A stretch of DNA of 40,407 nt from Candidatus Zhuqueibacterota bacterium. GTDB taxonomy: Bacteria > Zhuqueibacterota > Zhuqueibacteria > Residuimicrobiales > Krinioviventaceae. Position 1 is the stretch's first letter. The number at the start of each line of letters is the position of its first letter. The translations under genes were made by a program, and so were the position numbers. Location of the stretch: the NCBI GenBank assembly GCA_003854995.1, contig RQOI01000661.1, positions 1 through 40,407 on the forward strand, written 5' to 3'. The notes under the pieces were generated by a model that saw nothing but the letters and a program-made list of their open reading frames with translations, made no database searches and had not been told where the DNA came from. Positions 1-8,130 of this stretch are shown piece by piece.

Positions 1-129
1 CCGTTTCTGGTCAATTGTGCTTCCGACAAGAAACCCAAGAGACTAAACATCTCTGCATCTTGTAGCGTCGCCTCTATGAGACTGTTGTGAAATAATCAGG
101 CTAAAATATGCAAAGACTTGCTTCTCCAA
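1..129. other. Left-edge non-coding stretch, nothing assigned
   Basis: This stretch lies downstream of the aminotransferase stop codon. I see no convincing gene, tRNA or terminator. On the minus strand a frame is open from an ATG at position 50 to the window edge, but it has no clear ribosome-binding site and only 16 codons are visible, so it cannot be called. It could be the start of the next minus-strand gene or part of an intergenic repeat cut by the window. Confidence 0.4.
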
Positions 130-1353
130 TTACAGCTCCTCAGCATGCACCTTTATTTTGACGATCGCTTCGACGATGTCATCCATATCTTCGCGGGTGC
201 CGAGCAGTACGTTCTGGGTGAACCAGACCGCTTCTTCAAAGCAGGCCTTTTCGGTTTGCGGGCAGACGACGGCCGTATAATCGATGGGCAGATCGACGGC
301 GCGGCCGCGCGGCCCAAACGCTTTTTTCTGAAAGACCGGCTGTTTGTAGAGGGGTATGGAATAGCCCGGACTCGTGGGGATGCCCTCTTTTCGCATGGCG
401 TCAATGAAAAGACTTTTGTCCTTGCCGGCAAAGAACTCTTTTCTGTATTGGAAAATGAACAGATGCACGGACTGACTGGTGATGCGCGCATCCTCTGCCA
501 GGACTTTTATCCCCTCGATCGCGGCCAACTCCTGATTGAGATAATTCATATTATCCTGACGAATCTTCATCTGCTCGGGGTAGCGGCCAAACTGCGCCAG
601 CAGCACGGCGGACTGCAGCTCCGTGATTCGAGTGTTGCCGCCAAAATAGAAATGTTCGTACCACTGCCCTTCCTGGCTGCGGCCGCAATTGTTGTGCGCT
701 CTGGCCATTTTGGCGACGAGATCATCGTTGGTGATGATGATGCCGCCTTCGCCCGCATTGATGTTCTTCGACGATTGAAAGCTGAATGTACCGGCTTGGC
801 CAAGGGCGCCGACGCCGGTCCCCCGCCATTCCGAGCCCCAGGCCTGCGCCGCATCTTCAATGACGACGAGATCGTGTTTTTTTGCCAGCGCCAGCACGGC
901 GTCCATATCAGCGGGCCGGCCGGCAAAGTGCACCGGCATGATGGCGCGGGTGGCGCTGGTCAGCAGTTCCGCGGCATGGTCAACGTCGATATTAAAAGTA
1001 TGCGGATCGATATCAACAAAAACGGGCACTGCGCCGGCTTCGATGATGGACGACGCGGAGGCGATGAACGTATAGGCCGGGACAATGACTTGATCTCCCG
1101 CGCCGATCCCGGCTGCAGTGAGAGCAATTTTCAATGCGGTGGTGCCGCTGTTGACCAGAATGCCATATTTGGCGTCCTGATAGGCGGCGAATTTACGTTC
1201 AAACTCATCGGACAGCGTCCCATGCAGACATCCCCATTTGCCGCTTTTGATCACCGCAGTAAGATTTTCGATTTCCTCATCACCCCAGACCGGCCAAAAA
1301 GGGAATCGTTCCGTACGCACCGGCGTTCCGCCCTTGCTCGCTAATTGCGCCAT
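130..1353 (-). CDS. DegT/DnrJ/EryC1/StrS family PLP-dependent aminotransferase
   Basis: A fold-type I PLP aminotransferase of the family that aminates keto-sugars or keto-cyclitols. With the chosen start the protein has 407 residues, normal for the family. Visible motifs are SGTTAL (about 69-74), the PLP-contacting Asp in VIEDAAQAWGS (Asp167) and the Schiff-base lysine in SFQSSKNINAGEGG (Lys196). An ATG at 1359 sits directly against the ribosome-binding site, whereas the ATG at 1353 has GGAGG seven bases upstream, so 1353 is preferred. The SD overlaps the end of the GHMP kinase gene, so the two are surely cotranscribed and probably coupled. Together they suggest modification of an activated or phosphorylated sugar or cyclitol, but the substrate cannot be read from sequence. 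Confidence 0.93.
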   Translation of the reverse strand: MAQLASKGGTPVRTERFPFWPVWGDEEIENLTAVIKSGKWGCLHGTLSDEFERKFAAYQDAKYGILVNSGTTALKIALTAAGIGAGDQVIVPAYTFIASASSIIEAGAVPVFVDIDPHTFNIDVDHAAELLTSATRAIMPVHFAGRPADMDAVLALAKKHDLVVIEDAAQAWGSEWRGTGVGALGQAGTFSFQSSKNINAGEGGIIITNDDLVAKMARAHNNCGRSQEGQWYEHFYFGGNTRITELQSAVLLAQFGRYPEQMKIRQDNMNYLNQELAAIEGIKVLAEDARITSQSVHLFIFQYRKEFFAGKDKSLFIDAMRKEGIPTSPGYSIPLYKQPVFQKKAFGPRGRAVDLPIDYTAVVCPQTEKACFEEAVWFTQNVLLGTREDMDDIVEAIVKIKVHAEEL

Positions 1354-1355
1354 GG

Positions 1356-2468
1356 TCATTCCTCCGTCTCGTTTTTATTGCCTGACGCGGCAGAATTTGT
1401 CTTGTTTTGCGCTTTTATTGTCAATGGATAAGGATCGGTGTCCATCTCTTTGAGTTTCGCGATGAGTCTTTTCTGTTCTTTTACCCCCCTGGCGACGAGC
1501 TGAACGCAGCCATCGCCCTGCGAACCGACTCCCTTGCCGCCATAGATGAGATCTTCGAGCTCTGGATTGGAAAGGACAAAATGCAGGGTGGGTGAAAGCA
1601 ACTCGGTTGGGCAGGCCGGCGCCATAAAGTGGTCGAAGAAACGCTGCGCCTCGATCATGAGGGCGCCCAGCTTTTTGTGATTGCTCTCCTGCAGCGCGAT
1701 TTTGGCCCTCGACAAGATGTCTTTGTTGACCGGACCCAGATAATAGCGAACATCCTCCCCAATTTTGCCGCCACTTTTCGGATAACAGGCATTCAAATCA
1801 GCCAGTATCTTTTGCGTGTTCTTGCCCGCGTTCAAATCGGCCACCACGAGGTAGATGTCCTCGCGCACCGGCAATTCCTCCACATCCAACCTTTCGCCGT
1901 CAAAGGTGAGAAACACCGGCGTGTTCCCATAAGCGCACGCCTGATCCATGCGGCCGCAGCGCGAAGGCGTCAGGATTTCTCCCTGATAGGCGATCTCCAT
2001 TTCGCCACGTTTGGTCAGCTTTAGATCATAGAGCTGATTGAACGCGCGCGCGACCATGACGTTGTTGGCCGCCGACGATGACAGGCCTTTGCGAATTGGC
2101 AGATCCATTTTATAGCTGTTAATTTCGAGCCCCTTGACATTGTAATGGCTCAGAACATGATAGGCGACGCCGGCTGAGTAGCTGTAAAAACCACCCTCTT
2201 CCGCCACTTCCAGCAGCGGCTCCGGCGCCATCTCAATTTCATGCGGCCCCAAATTCGTGCCGTCCGGCAGCGTCGTGGTGATGATGAGCTTTGAAGGGTG
2301 CCGCGATGCGCGCGCGTAAATACCCTGGTTGGTGCCGACGAGCAGGCAATAGCCCTTGGCGATCGTCGAATCGATGCGACGATAGCCGCCGGCCCAGTCA
2401 GAGTGTTCGCCAAAAAGGCAGAGACGACCCGGGACAAAAATATCGACTGTATTGGGAAGAGCGCTCAT
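1356..2468 (-). CDS. GHMP-family sugar kinase (galactokinase/mevalonate kinase-like)
   Basis: A small-molecule kinase of the GHMP superfamily, 370 residues with the chosen start. The three family motifs are present: N-terminal PGRLCLFGEHSDW (about 13-25), the phosphate-binding loop PIRKGLSSSAA (about 124-134) and the C-terminal glycine-rich GGKGVGSQGDG (about 310-320). The N-terminal GEHSDW resembles galactokinase GEHTDY, which suggests a sugar rather than mevalonate or homoserine as substrate; this is inference. An in-frame ATG at 2483 has no ribosome-binding site; the ATG at 2468 has GGAG at suitable spacing and is chosen. The gene heads a two-gene unit with the aminotransferase. Its last about 15 residues are polar and rich in Asn, Lys and Glu, probably a disordered tail. 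Confidence 0.9.
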   Translation of the reverse strand: MSALPNTVDIFVPGRLCLFGEHSDWAGGYRRIDSTIAKGYCLLVGTNQGIYARASRHPSKLIITTTLPDGTNLGPHEIEMAPEPLLEVAEEGGFYSYSAGVAYHVLSHYNVKGLEINSYKMDLPIRKGLSSSAANNVMVARAFNQLYDLKLTKRGEMEIAYQGEILTPSRCGRMDQACAYGNTPVFLTFDGERLDVEELPVREDIYLVVADLNAGKNTQKILADLNACYPKSGGKIGEDVRYYLGPVNKDILSRAKIALQESNHKKLGALMIEAQRFFDHFMAPACPTELLSPTLHFVLSNPELEDLIYGGKGVGSQGDGCVQLVARGVKEQKRLIAKLKEMDTDPYPLTIKAQNKTNSAASGNKNETEE

Positions 2469-2612
2469 AGAATCTCCATTCATAAATGATTCTTGTCAAC
2501 AACCTCTCGGTTGGTTAATAAATCGTCCTGTTTCATATTGACCAACTGATCTATTTGCACAAGTTCGCAGGGACTCGTCAATCTGGTTCTGTGATGCCCA
2601 ATTCAGTCGCCT

Positions 2613-3188
2613 TTACTGATAGAGACCGTGCTGCAGAATGTACTCCTCAACCTTTGGCGGCACCAGATAGCGCACGCTCTTTTTTTGCTGCATTCTCTTT
2701 CGAATCATGGATGCGGAGATATCGAGCAGCGGCGCGCCGACCACGACATAGTCCGTCAGTCGCGCGTTTGATAATGTAAACGACGGGCGGTTGGCGACGG
2801 CTATCTGCGCCAGGCGGACGATCTCCTCCGGGTCCTTCCACAGATGGAAATCGAGGAGATTATCGGCGCCCACAAGCAGATAGAGATCTTTTTTCTGAAC
2901 GTGAAAATGGCCGCTGAAATGGATGAGCGTATCCACGGTGAAGGATGTCCCCTGTTTTATGATCTCAAAATCTGATACATTTAATTTTGGATTCTCGGCA
3001 ATGGCCAGTTTCACCATGTGCAGTCGATGATTCGGGGATGTCATCGGCACAGACAGTTTATGTGGCGGACTGAAACTGGGAATGAAAATCAGTTTGTCCA
3101 GGGAGAGCTCTGCAAAGGCATATTCCGCGATGATGAGATGAGCGATATGAATGGGATCAAAGGTTCCACCGTAAATGGCAATTCTCAA
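2613..3188 (-). CDS. nadD: Nicotinate-nucleotide adenylyltransferase
   Basis: NadD adenylates nicotinate mononucleotide to deamido-NAD in NAD synthesis. The N-terminal nucleotidyltransferase signature GGTFDPIHIAHL and the C-terminal ISASMIRKR, equivalent to the family ISSTxIR motif, are both visible, and the length of about 191 residues is typical. No ATG opens the frame. A TTG at 3209 has no SD, while a TTG at 3188 follows GGGAG by nine bases and places the first beta strand (RIAIYGGTFD) at the very N-terminus as in characterised homologues, so it is preferred. The gene follows bamD by about 30 bases and is the last gene of the rel-to-nadD run. Confidence 0.93.
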   Translation of the reverse strand: MRIAIYGGTFDPIHIAHLIIAEYAFAELSLDKLIFIPSFSPPHKLSVPMTSPNHRLHMVKLAIAENPKLNVSDFEIIKQGTSFTVDTLIHFSGHFHVQKKDLYLLVGADNLLDFHLWKDPEEIVRLAQIAVANRPSFTLSNARLTDYVVVGAPLLDISASMIRKRMQQKKSVRYLVPPKVEEYILQHGLYQ

Positions 3189-3218
3189 AATGAAAGACTC
3201 CCTTCCCAACCAGCGCTT

Positions 3219-4013
3219 TCAGCGACTTCCCTGTGCCATGCGGCGATATTTTTCGTACTCTCTCTGCGTCTGCTTTATTTTATTCCTGGCACGAGGAATC
3301 CACTCGTGCTCCGGATATTTTTGCATGAATTCAGCAAAAGCGTCCAGGCTCTCCTGATATTTTTCCTGCCGTCGATTGCACTCCCCCAGCCAGAACAAGG
3401 CCTTTGGCGCGAACTCGGTGTCATAGTACTCTTCCAGGACCTTGCTGTAGTAGATATTGGCTGCACCGTAGTATGTCATCTTTCTGTAGATATCAGCCGA
3501 GGCGTAGACCTTCTGGGCGAGCTTGTTCCTCGCCTCCAGCAGATATTTTTCGACCTCAGGGACAAGGTCGCTGGTGTGATAGTCTTCCAAAAACTCTTGA
3601 AAATGGACTATGCTGGACAGGGTGTATTCTTGATCCAGACTATATTTGGGCGACAGCTTGTAGTAGCTCAAGCCAAGTTTATATTTGGCGTCATCGACAT
3701 ACTCAGAGTTCGGGTAGACCTTGATGAGCCGTTCGTATTCGCTGGCGGAAAGGATGTATTCCTTCATATTAAAATGGCACTCGGCCGTATAGAACTGTGC
3801 CTTATCGGCTATCAGGCTGCCGCTATGGCTGAGTGTGACGATGCGAAACTGGGTCTTGGCATCGAAATAGTTGCCTTTTTCGAATAGCCGCATCCCTTCT
3901 TCCATGCGTTCTTCCAGAGTGGCGTTGGGTTTCATGTGACTCTTTGTGCACGAGAATAGGAAAAGCGCCAGAATGCCCATCAGTGCCGCTATGTATTTCC
4001 GCTTAGTATTCAT
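3219..4013 (-). CDS. bamD: Outer membrane protein assembly factor BamD (lipoprotein)
   Basis: BamD is the lipoprotein partner of BamA in outer-membrane beta-barrel assembly. The 264-residue protein begins with a lipoprotein signal peptide ending in the lipobox LFSC, with Cys22 as the lipidated residue. The rest is tetratricopeptide-like helical repeats, with recognisable features such as KAQFYTAECHFNMKEY, the stretch SEYVDDAKYKLGLSYY, and FWLGECNRRQEKYQES, matching the BamD/YfiO family in length and pattern. It lies between an uncharacterised exported protein and nadD. The companion lnt gene, needed for lipoprotein maturation, sits in the same gene run. Confidence 0.9.
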   Translation of the reverse strand: MNTKRKYIAALMGILALFLFSCTKSHMKPNATLEERMEEGMRLFEKGNYFDAKTQFRIVTLSHSGSLIADKAQFYTAECHFNMKEYILSASEYERLIKVYPNSEYVDDAKYKLGLSYYKLSPKYSLDQEYTLSSIVHFQEFLEDYHTSDLVPEVEKYLLEARNKLAQKVYASADIYRKMTYYGAANIYYSKVLEEYYDTEFAPKALFWLGECNRRQEKYQESLDAFAEFMQKYPEHEWIPRARNKIKQTQREYEKYRRMAQGSR

Positions 4014-4029
4014 TCACCCAACCTGCCTG

Positions 4030-4647
4030 TTATTGACTTCGATAAGAATAAAACAAAAATATGACCACTCCGGTCGTCGCGATGATGAGAACCGGTTCGT
4101 ACAGGGCTGCAAACAAAGATTTTTTTTGCTGGCCGCTCGTGAAAGACAAGCGGGCGTTCTCGAGGTCTTTTGCCGGTCCGGCGACAGAATCGATATGTGT
4201 TCTTTGCAGCAGCTCGGAAAAGTGCAGCCTGTTTTGCGAATCGGTCACCTGGCAAAATATCGCGACGCTTATTTTGCGCTCGAGCTCTTTTTTACCGACT
4301 CTGTCGTAGGAGATCGTTTGCTCGACGGGCTTATACAGCACTCGCATCGAGTTGTCAAGGGACGCGTTCGCGTGAATCTGCCGCACGCCGACTTTAAGCA
4401 GGCCTTTATAGAGTTGATTTTCAATCACCCATGCGTAATCGACTGGCGCCGCTAATTTTTCGATCACGCATATCGTATCACCTGGCAGAGAGGAAAATGC
4501 CTCAGCAAAGAGCGCCGAATAGAGCTGCTCTAAAATCTCCAGATTCTTCTTTGTCTGCGTCGCAGGGCTTCCGTCTGCGTTGAAGATCACAAGCAAAAGC
4601 GCTGTCAAAGACAAAGTCCGTCCTGATATGTCATAAAGCCTGCGCAC
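4030..4647 (-). CDS. Uncharacterised exported protein with C-terminal membrane anchor
   Basis: I do not recognise the family. The product of about 205 residues starts with a basic then hydrophobic segment (SLTALLLVIF) that looks like a signal peptide. The middle is soluble, with the stretch NLEILEQLYSALFAEAF and a segment rich in beta-type residues. It ends with a transmembrane helix (about 180-200, LIIATTGVVIFLFYSY) followed by a short basic tail, YRSQ. The first in-frame start is GTG at 4647 with a weak SD; TTG codons about 11-13 residues later are alternatives, so the N-terminus is uncertain. The gene lies between a PorV-like barrel protein and bamD, with 16 bases to bamD and 38 bases from the porV-like gene. 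An envelope role is an inference from this placement. Confidence 0.7.
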   Translation of the reverse strand: MRRLYDISGRTLSLTALLLVIFNADGSPATQTKKNLEILEQLYSALFAEAFSSLPGDTICVIEKLAAPVDYAWVIENQLYKGLLKVGVRQIHANASLDNSMRVLYKPVEQTISYDRVGKKELERKISVAIFCQVTDSQNRLHFSELLQRTHIDSVAGPAKDLENARLSFTSGQQKKSLFAALYEPVLIIATTGVVIFLFYSYRSQ

Positions 4648-4685
4648 TGAATCACACTCTAAACGAGATCGACTCGGAAAAGTTC

Positions 4686-5687
4686 CTAAAATCGAAGAAG
4701 AAACGTCAAATAGTGAATGAAACTGGGCTTGTCCACCTGTTTCTCAGCCACGACTCCATAATTTACGATAATATTCGATAAAACAAAGCGCTCTCTTTGC
4801 GATGCAAAAGTTCGAAAATCGGACAGGCCGCATCCCGCGGAAAAGGTGTCGATTTTTTCATTGTTCTGCCGGAAATAGCCGGCGCGCAAGGCGATGAAAT
4901 GGGTTGCATAGAACTCGACGCCGGCATGAACTTCATTCGTAGAGTTGTTATCTTCTTCAGAGACATTGCGAAAATCGAGGGCCAAATTGAGCTTTCTGAT
5001 CGGTCGGTAGACAAATCCGAGATTGATGGATTTATTGCTGATGCGATGCTGCAGTAACATCAAGGAATCCGCCTTATCCGGAAGATTGAAATAGGACAAG
5101 CCCGCGGAAAAAGTTTCACTCGGCCGCATGAGAATTCCATAGCTGGAGCCGACATGCCGCCGCACCTCCATGCCATCGATCAAATTGAAGCAGTAGCCGG
5201 TGAAGCCGATTGACACCTGCTTGGCTAGAGTGATGCGAAACGCAGCGCTGTGATAATTCCAGTCGAGGATGCCCTCAGCGGCGACAGCCTGTCCCGACCG
5301 GCCTGGATTGGCGGGCAATTCCTCAGACAGGATGACAGCGGCCTGCAGCACGGGTCGTGCAAAGCTGAGAGACCGAACAAACAGGCCGACGACGCTGAGC
5401 CAGTCTTTTGCGTCCCAGGCTGTCCGGGTGGAAAGTTCAGTGCGATGCAGAATAGCGCTTGCCGCGCCAATGGGATTGATATAGACATTCAGACTGTTAT
5501 CGAGCTGAGATGTGAGCGACATGCAGGCGGGATTGAAGAGCGTATTTTCCAGGCCCGCTTCCATGGCCGTGAAGGCGCCGCCCATGGCAACAGGTCTGGC
5601 ATGCAGCGCACTTGTGATAAAATCCTCACTGTAACCGAGGCCGGATAAAAACAGGAGCAGGAAAACGCTGTGTCTATAGAGTTTCAT
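4686..5687 (-). CDS. PorV/PorQ-like outer membrane beta-barrel protein (first copy)
   Basis: A 333-residue exported protein with a signal peptide (hydrophobic residues about 8-20) followed by the start typical of PorV/PorQ-like proteins: RPVAMGGAFTAMEAGLENTLFNPA, written here in two parts as RPVAMGGAFTAM and ENTLFNPA. Alternating strands fill the rest and the chain ends in ...FLLRF, a terminal Phe as in many outer-membrane barrels. The family is FadL-like; in type IX secretion PorV shuttles substrates, but homologues occur widely in lineages without that system, so no transport role is claimed. Its ATG overlaps the lnt stop codon by four bases (ATGA), indicating translational coupling to lnt. 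Confidence 0.75.
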   Translation of the reverse strand: MKLYRHSVFLLLFLSGLGYSEDFITSALHARPVAMGGAFTAMEAGLENTLFNPACMSLTSQLDNSLNVYINPIGAASAILHRTELSTRTAWDAKDWLSVVGLFVRSLSFARPVLQAAVILSEELPANPGRSGQAVAAEGILDWNYHSAAFRITLAKQVSIGFTGYCFNLIDGMEVRRHVGSSYGILMRPSETFSAGLSYFNLPDKADSLMLLQHRISNKSINLGFVYRPIRKLNLALDFRNVSEEDNNSTNEVHAGVEFYATHFIALRAGYFRQNNEKIDTFSAGCGLSDFRTFASQRERFVLSNIIVNYGVVAEKQVDKPSFIHYLTFLLRF

Positions 5688-7228
5688 CGTTGCATGAGTC
5701 TTTTCACGACAGCCAGAGTGAGAATTAATAGTGATACGATCGACACAAAAATTGCAAAAATATTGCCATAGAGTGTATAGAACGTCTTTTCATCGTAAAG
5801 CTGAAGCGTGTCTGTGAGGACCGCTTCCACATAAAGCCCTGTTTGCCGACGAACGCGTCCAAAGCGGTCAATGAAACAGGAGATGCCCGTATTGGCGCAG
5901 CGGGCGATATCGCGACGGTTCTCTATCGCGCGCAGGGCCGCCATCTGCGCATGCTGGAATGGCGCTGATGTCTTGCCGAACCAAGCGTCGTTTGTAATTA
6001 TGATCAGAAAATCGGCGCCCGCGTTTACATATTTTCGCACGTGGTCCGGAAAAACAGATTCATAGCAAATGGCAATGCCCGTCTGATAACGGCCCTCAGT
6101 CGCACTCGTATGCGAGGCCGATCGTGACGGCGGTGCAGACCGGAAGCGGCCTCCCAGCACGGCAATTTCTTTGCCAAATGCATAGTCGCCAAGCCCGAGA
6201 TCCCACAAGAGATCTTTGAGAACATTGAAAGGGAAATAGTCTTTATAGGGCACTCTCTCGGAAAAGGGCACCAGCTTCATCTTGGCATATCTTTGCATGT
6301 CATAGATGGACGGCTCCAGCAGAAAGGCCGAGTTGTAATAATCATAACTGCCGTCGTCCAAATATTTGTAATCGAGGGTGCCGGTGAGCAGCAGAGCGCC
6401 GGTCGAATCAATGAGCGCGTGCATTTTTTTGATATAATCGATTTCCGCTCGCAGATAAAAAGGCATGGCCGTCTCAGGCCAGATCACCAGATCTGGTTCA
6501 CTGGCCAGGATCGCTCGAGTCAGCCGCTCATAGACCTCATAATTACTGCCCTTGACATCACCGTCCCATTTTTCATTCGGATCACGATTTCCCTGGATGA
6601 GCGCAATCTTGATCGTCCTGTCACTGCCATCATCGCCACGCATCACCTGCATGCCATGGAAGAGAGGGGCAGCGAAAAGCAGAACAATGGCCAGGCTGAG
6701 GGCGATGCGCGCCCGGCCGCGGTTTTTCCACAGCAGATAAAACAGCACGTTCAGCATGACGACCCAAAAGCTGATGCCGTAAATGGACGTGAACTCGGCA
6801 TATTGAATCAACGGCAGATAGTAAGTCTGCGTATACCCTATGTAATTCCACGGGAACGCCAGCTCAGAGAACGATTCTGCGTACTCCAGGGCGGTCCAGA
6901 TAAACGGGACCGCTGCCAGCGCATAGGACGAAAATTCCCTGAGCAGAAAGACATGCAGAACGCCATAGGCCGCCATCGCGAGGGGCCAGAAAATGATCAC
7001 GCCGAACAGACCTGGCAAAGTGACCCAGCCTAACCAGAAGAGCGTCCCGGCAGCAATACATAATCCCGTAAAGTATCCCCAACGAAAAGCATCAGCAATG
7101 CTCTTGTCTTCGAGGAGCAAAAAGAAAGGGATCAAAGAGACATAGGCAAAAAATCCGGTTTTAAAGGGTGGCAATGCCAACGCAAATGTGATCCCGGTCA
7201 GTAGAGATAATAGGATGTTTTTTTTCAT
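5684..7228 (-). CDS. lnt: Apolipoprotein N-acyltransferase
   Basis: Lnt adds the third acyl chain to the N-terminal cysteine of lipoproteins in the inner membrane. The 514-residue protein has about six N-terminal membrane helices (residues 1-195) and a periplasmic nitrilase-type domain. The catalytic triad is visible as Glu252 (VIWPETAMP), Lys318 (AKMKLVPFSE) and Cys388 (GIAICYESVFPD). Between the lysine and the cysteine there is an extra stretch rich in Ser, Ala and Arg (about 360-380). A further membrane helix closes the C-terminus (about 485-508). The gene follows ruvX by 31 bases and overlaps the porV-like gene. Its client lipoprotein BamD is encoded three genes downstream. Confidence 0.95.
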   Translation of the reverse strand: MKKNILLSLLTGITFALALPPFKTGFFAYVSLIPFFLLLEDKSIADAFRWGYFTGLCIAAGTLFWLGWVTLPGLFGVIIFWPLAMAAYGVLHVFLLREFSSYALAAVPFIWTALEYAESFSELAFPWNYIGYTQTYYLPLIQYAEFTSIYGISFWVVMLNVLFYLLWKNRGRARIALSLAIVLLFAAPLFHGMQVMRGDDGSDRTIKIALIQGNRDPNEKWDGDVKGSNYEVYERLTRAILASEPDLVIWPETAMPFYLRAEIDYIKKMHALIDSTGALLLTGTLDYKYLDDGSYDYYNSAFLLEPSIYDMQRYAKMKLVPFSERVPYKDYFPFNVLKDLLWDLGLGDYAFGKEIAVLGGRFRSAPPSRSASHTSATEGRYQTGIAICYESVFPDHVRKYVNAGADFLIIITNDAWFGKTSAPFQHAQMAALRAIENRRDIARCANTGISCFIDRFGRVRRQTGLYVEAVLTDTLQLYDEKTFYTLYGNIFAIFVSIVSLLILTLAVVKRLMQR

Positions 7229-7259
7229 CTATATTTTCAGGCCGTATTCTCTTTGCCAT

Positions 7260-7757
7260 TCATTTTTTGAGACCTGCATTCCTTGCCTCTTCCCTTTTGA
7301 GAAATGCTATTCTGTCCAAAAAGCTTTGCAGCAGATAGGCAGCAGCGACCTGGTCGATCCTGTGCCTGTTTCGCGAAGGGGACCGTCCTGTTTCAATGAG
7401 CAATTTTTCCGCGCTCATGGTCGTCCACCTCTCGTCCCACAGAAATATCGGGACATCGATCTTATCCGCCAGCGTGCCGACGAATTCTCTGACTTTGTTC
7501 GTCATCTCTCCCTCGTCACCGCTCATGTGCAGCGGCTTACCGACCACGATGGCGCAGACATCATTTTCCCGTACGATCGTCGCAATCTCCTCGATCGCAT
7601 GCGGACGGTTCGCATTGGCGAGCGTATCAAGGGTAGACGCCATCATTTGGAAGGGATCGCTCATTGCCAGGCCGATCCTTTTATGGCCATAATCGATGCC
7701 CACTATTCGACCTGAGCGGATGCCGCGCAGAGAATCCGGATCCGTAGCCATTTTCAT
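7260..7757 (-). CDS. ruvX: RuvX/YqgF Holliday junction resolvase-like nuclease
   Basis: A member of the RNase H-like YqgF family, implicated in Holliday junction resolution and in pre-16S rRNA processing in different bacteria. The 165-residue product shows the N-terminal GIDYGHKRIGLAMSD, the central VVGKPLHMSG, the acidic LWDERWTT and the C-terminal helix RIDQVAAAYLLQSF, all expected for the family. ATG codons at 7757 and 7751 both lack a good ribosome-binding site, so the first two residues are uncertain. It begins 14 bases after the HU gene stop codon. Confidence 0.93.
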   Translation of the reverse strand: MKMATDPDSLRGIRSGRIVGIDYGHKRIGLAMSDPFQMMASTLDTLANANRPHAIEEIATIVRENDVCAIVVGKPLHMSGDEGEMTNKVREFVGTLADKIDVPIFLWDERWTTMSAEKLLIETGRSPSRNRHRIDQVAAAYLLQSFLDRIAFLKREEARNAGLKK

Positions 7758-7771
7758 ATTGCTTCATACAC

Positions 7772-8101
7772 CTATAGCTGATCGAGCGGCGTCTTTAAAA
7801 CTTCTTTCAACAGCTTGCCCGCCTTGAAGTGAGTTTTTCGACGCGCCGGAACATAAATGATATCTCCAGTCTTTGGATTGCGCGCTTTGGGTTTCGGCTT
7901 GGTCTTTTTCACCTCAAAAACGCCGAAATCTCTGATCTCAATACGAACTTCAGGATCTGCCTCGGCCATAAACTCACGCAAGGCCTGGAACACACCATCG
8001 ACAACTTTTTCTGTCAGATAAATCTTCTCACCGACTATTTTCGCGGTCCTTTTCGAAACATCCTTTTTTGTTATCGTTGCTTTCTGGCTTTGTTCTTCCA
8101 T
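7772..8101 (-). CDS. HU family DNA-binding protein (first of two)
   Basis: A small basic nucleoid protein of 109 residues. After a short N-terminal extension (MEEQSQKATI) it has the HU/IHF fold: helices around FQALREFMAEAD, the beta segment VRIEIRDFGVFEVKK and the arm region KPKARNPKTGDIIYVPARRKTHFKAGKLL, of which KARNPKTGD is the most diagnostic part. GAGGAG lies five bases before the ATG. It probably bends DNA non-specifically. A second, more diverged copy is encoded at 23707-24006. Confidence 0.93.
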   Translation of the reverse strand: MEEQSQKATITKKDVSKRTAKIVGEKIYLTEKVVDGVFQALREFMAEADPEVRIEIRDFGVFEVKKTKPKPKARNPKTGDIIYVPARRKTHFKAGKLLKEVLKTPLDQL

Positions 8102-8130
8102 TTTATGCTCCTCAGCTTTTAATTAATTCT

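Noticed and set aside
118..1344. Long plus-strand open frame (408 residues) opposite the aminotransferase
   Set aside because: It lies antisense to a gene with complete PLP-aminotransferase motifs, has no recognisable domain of its own, and its composition mirrors the other strand.
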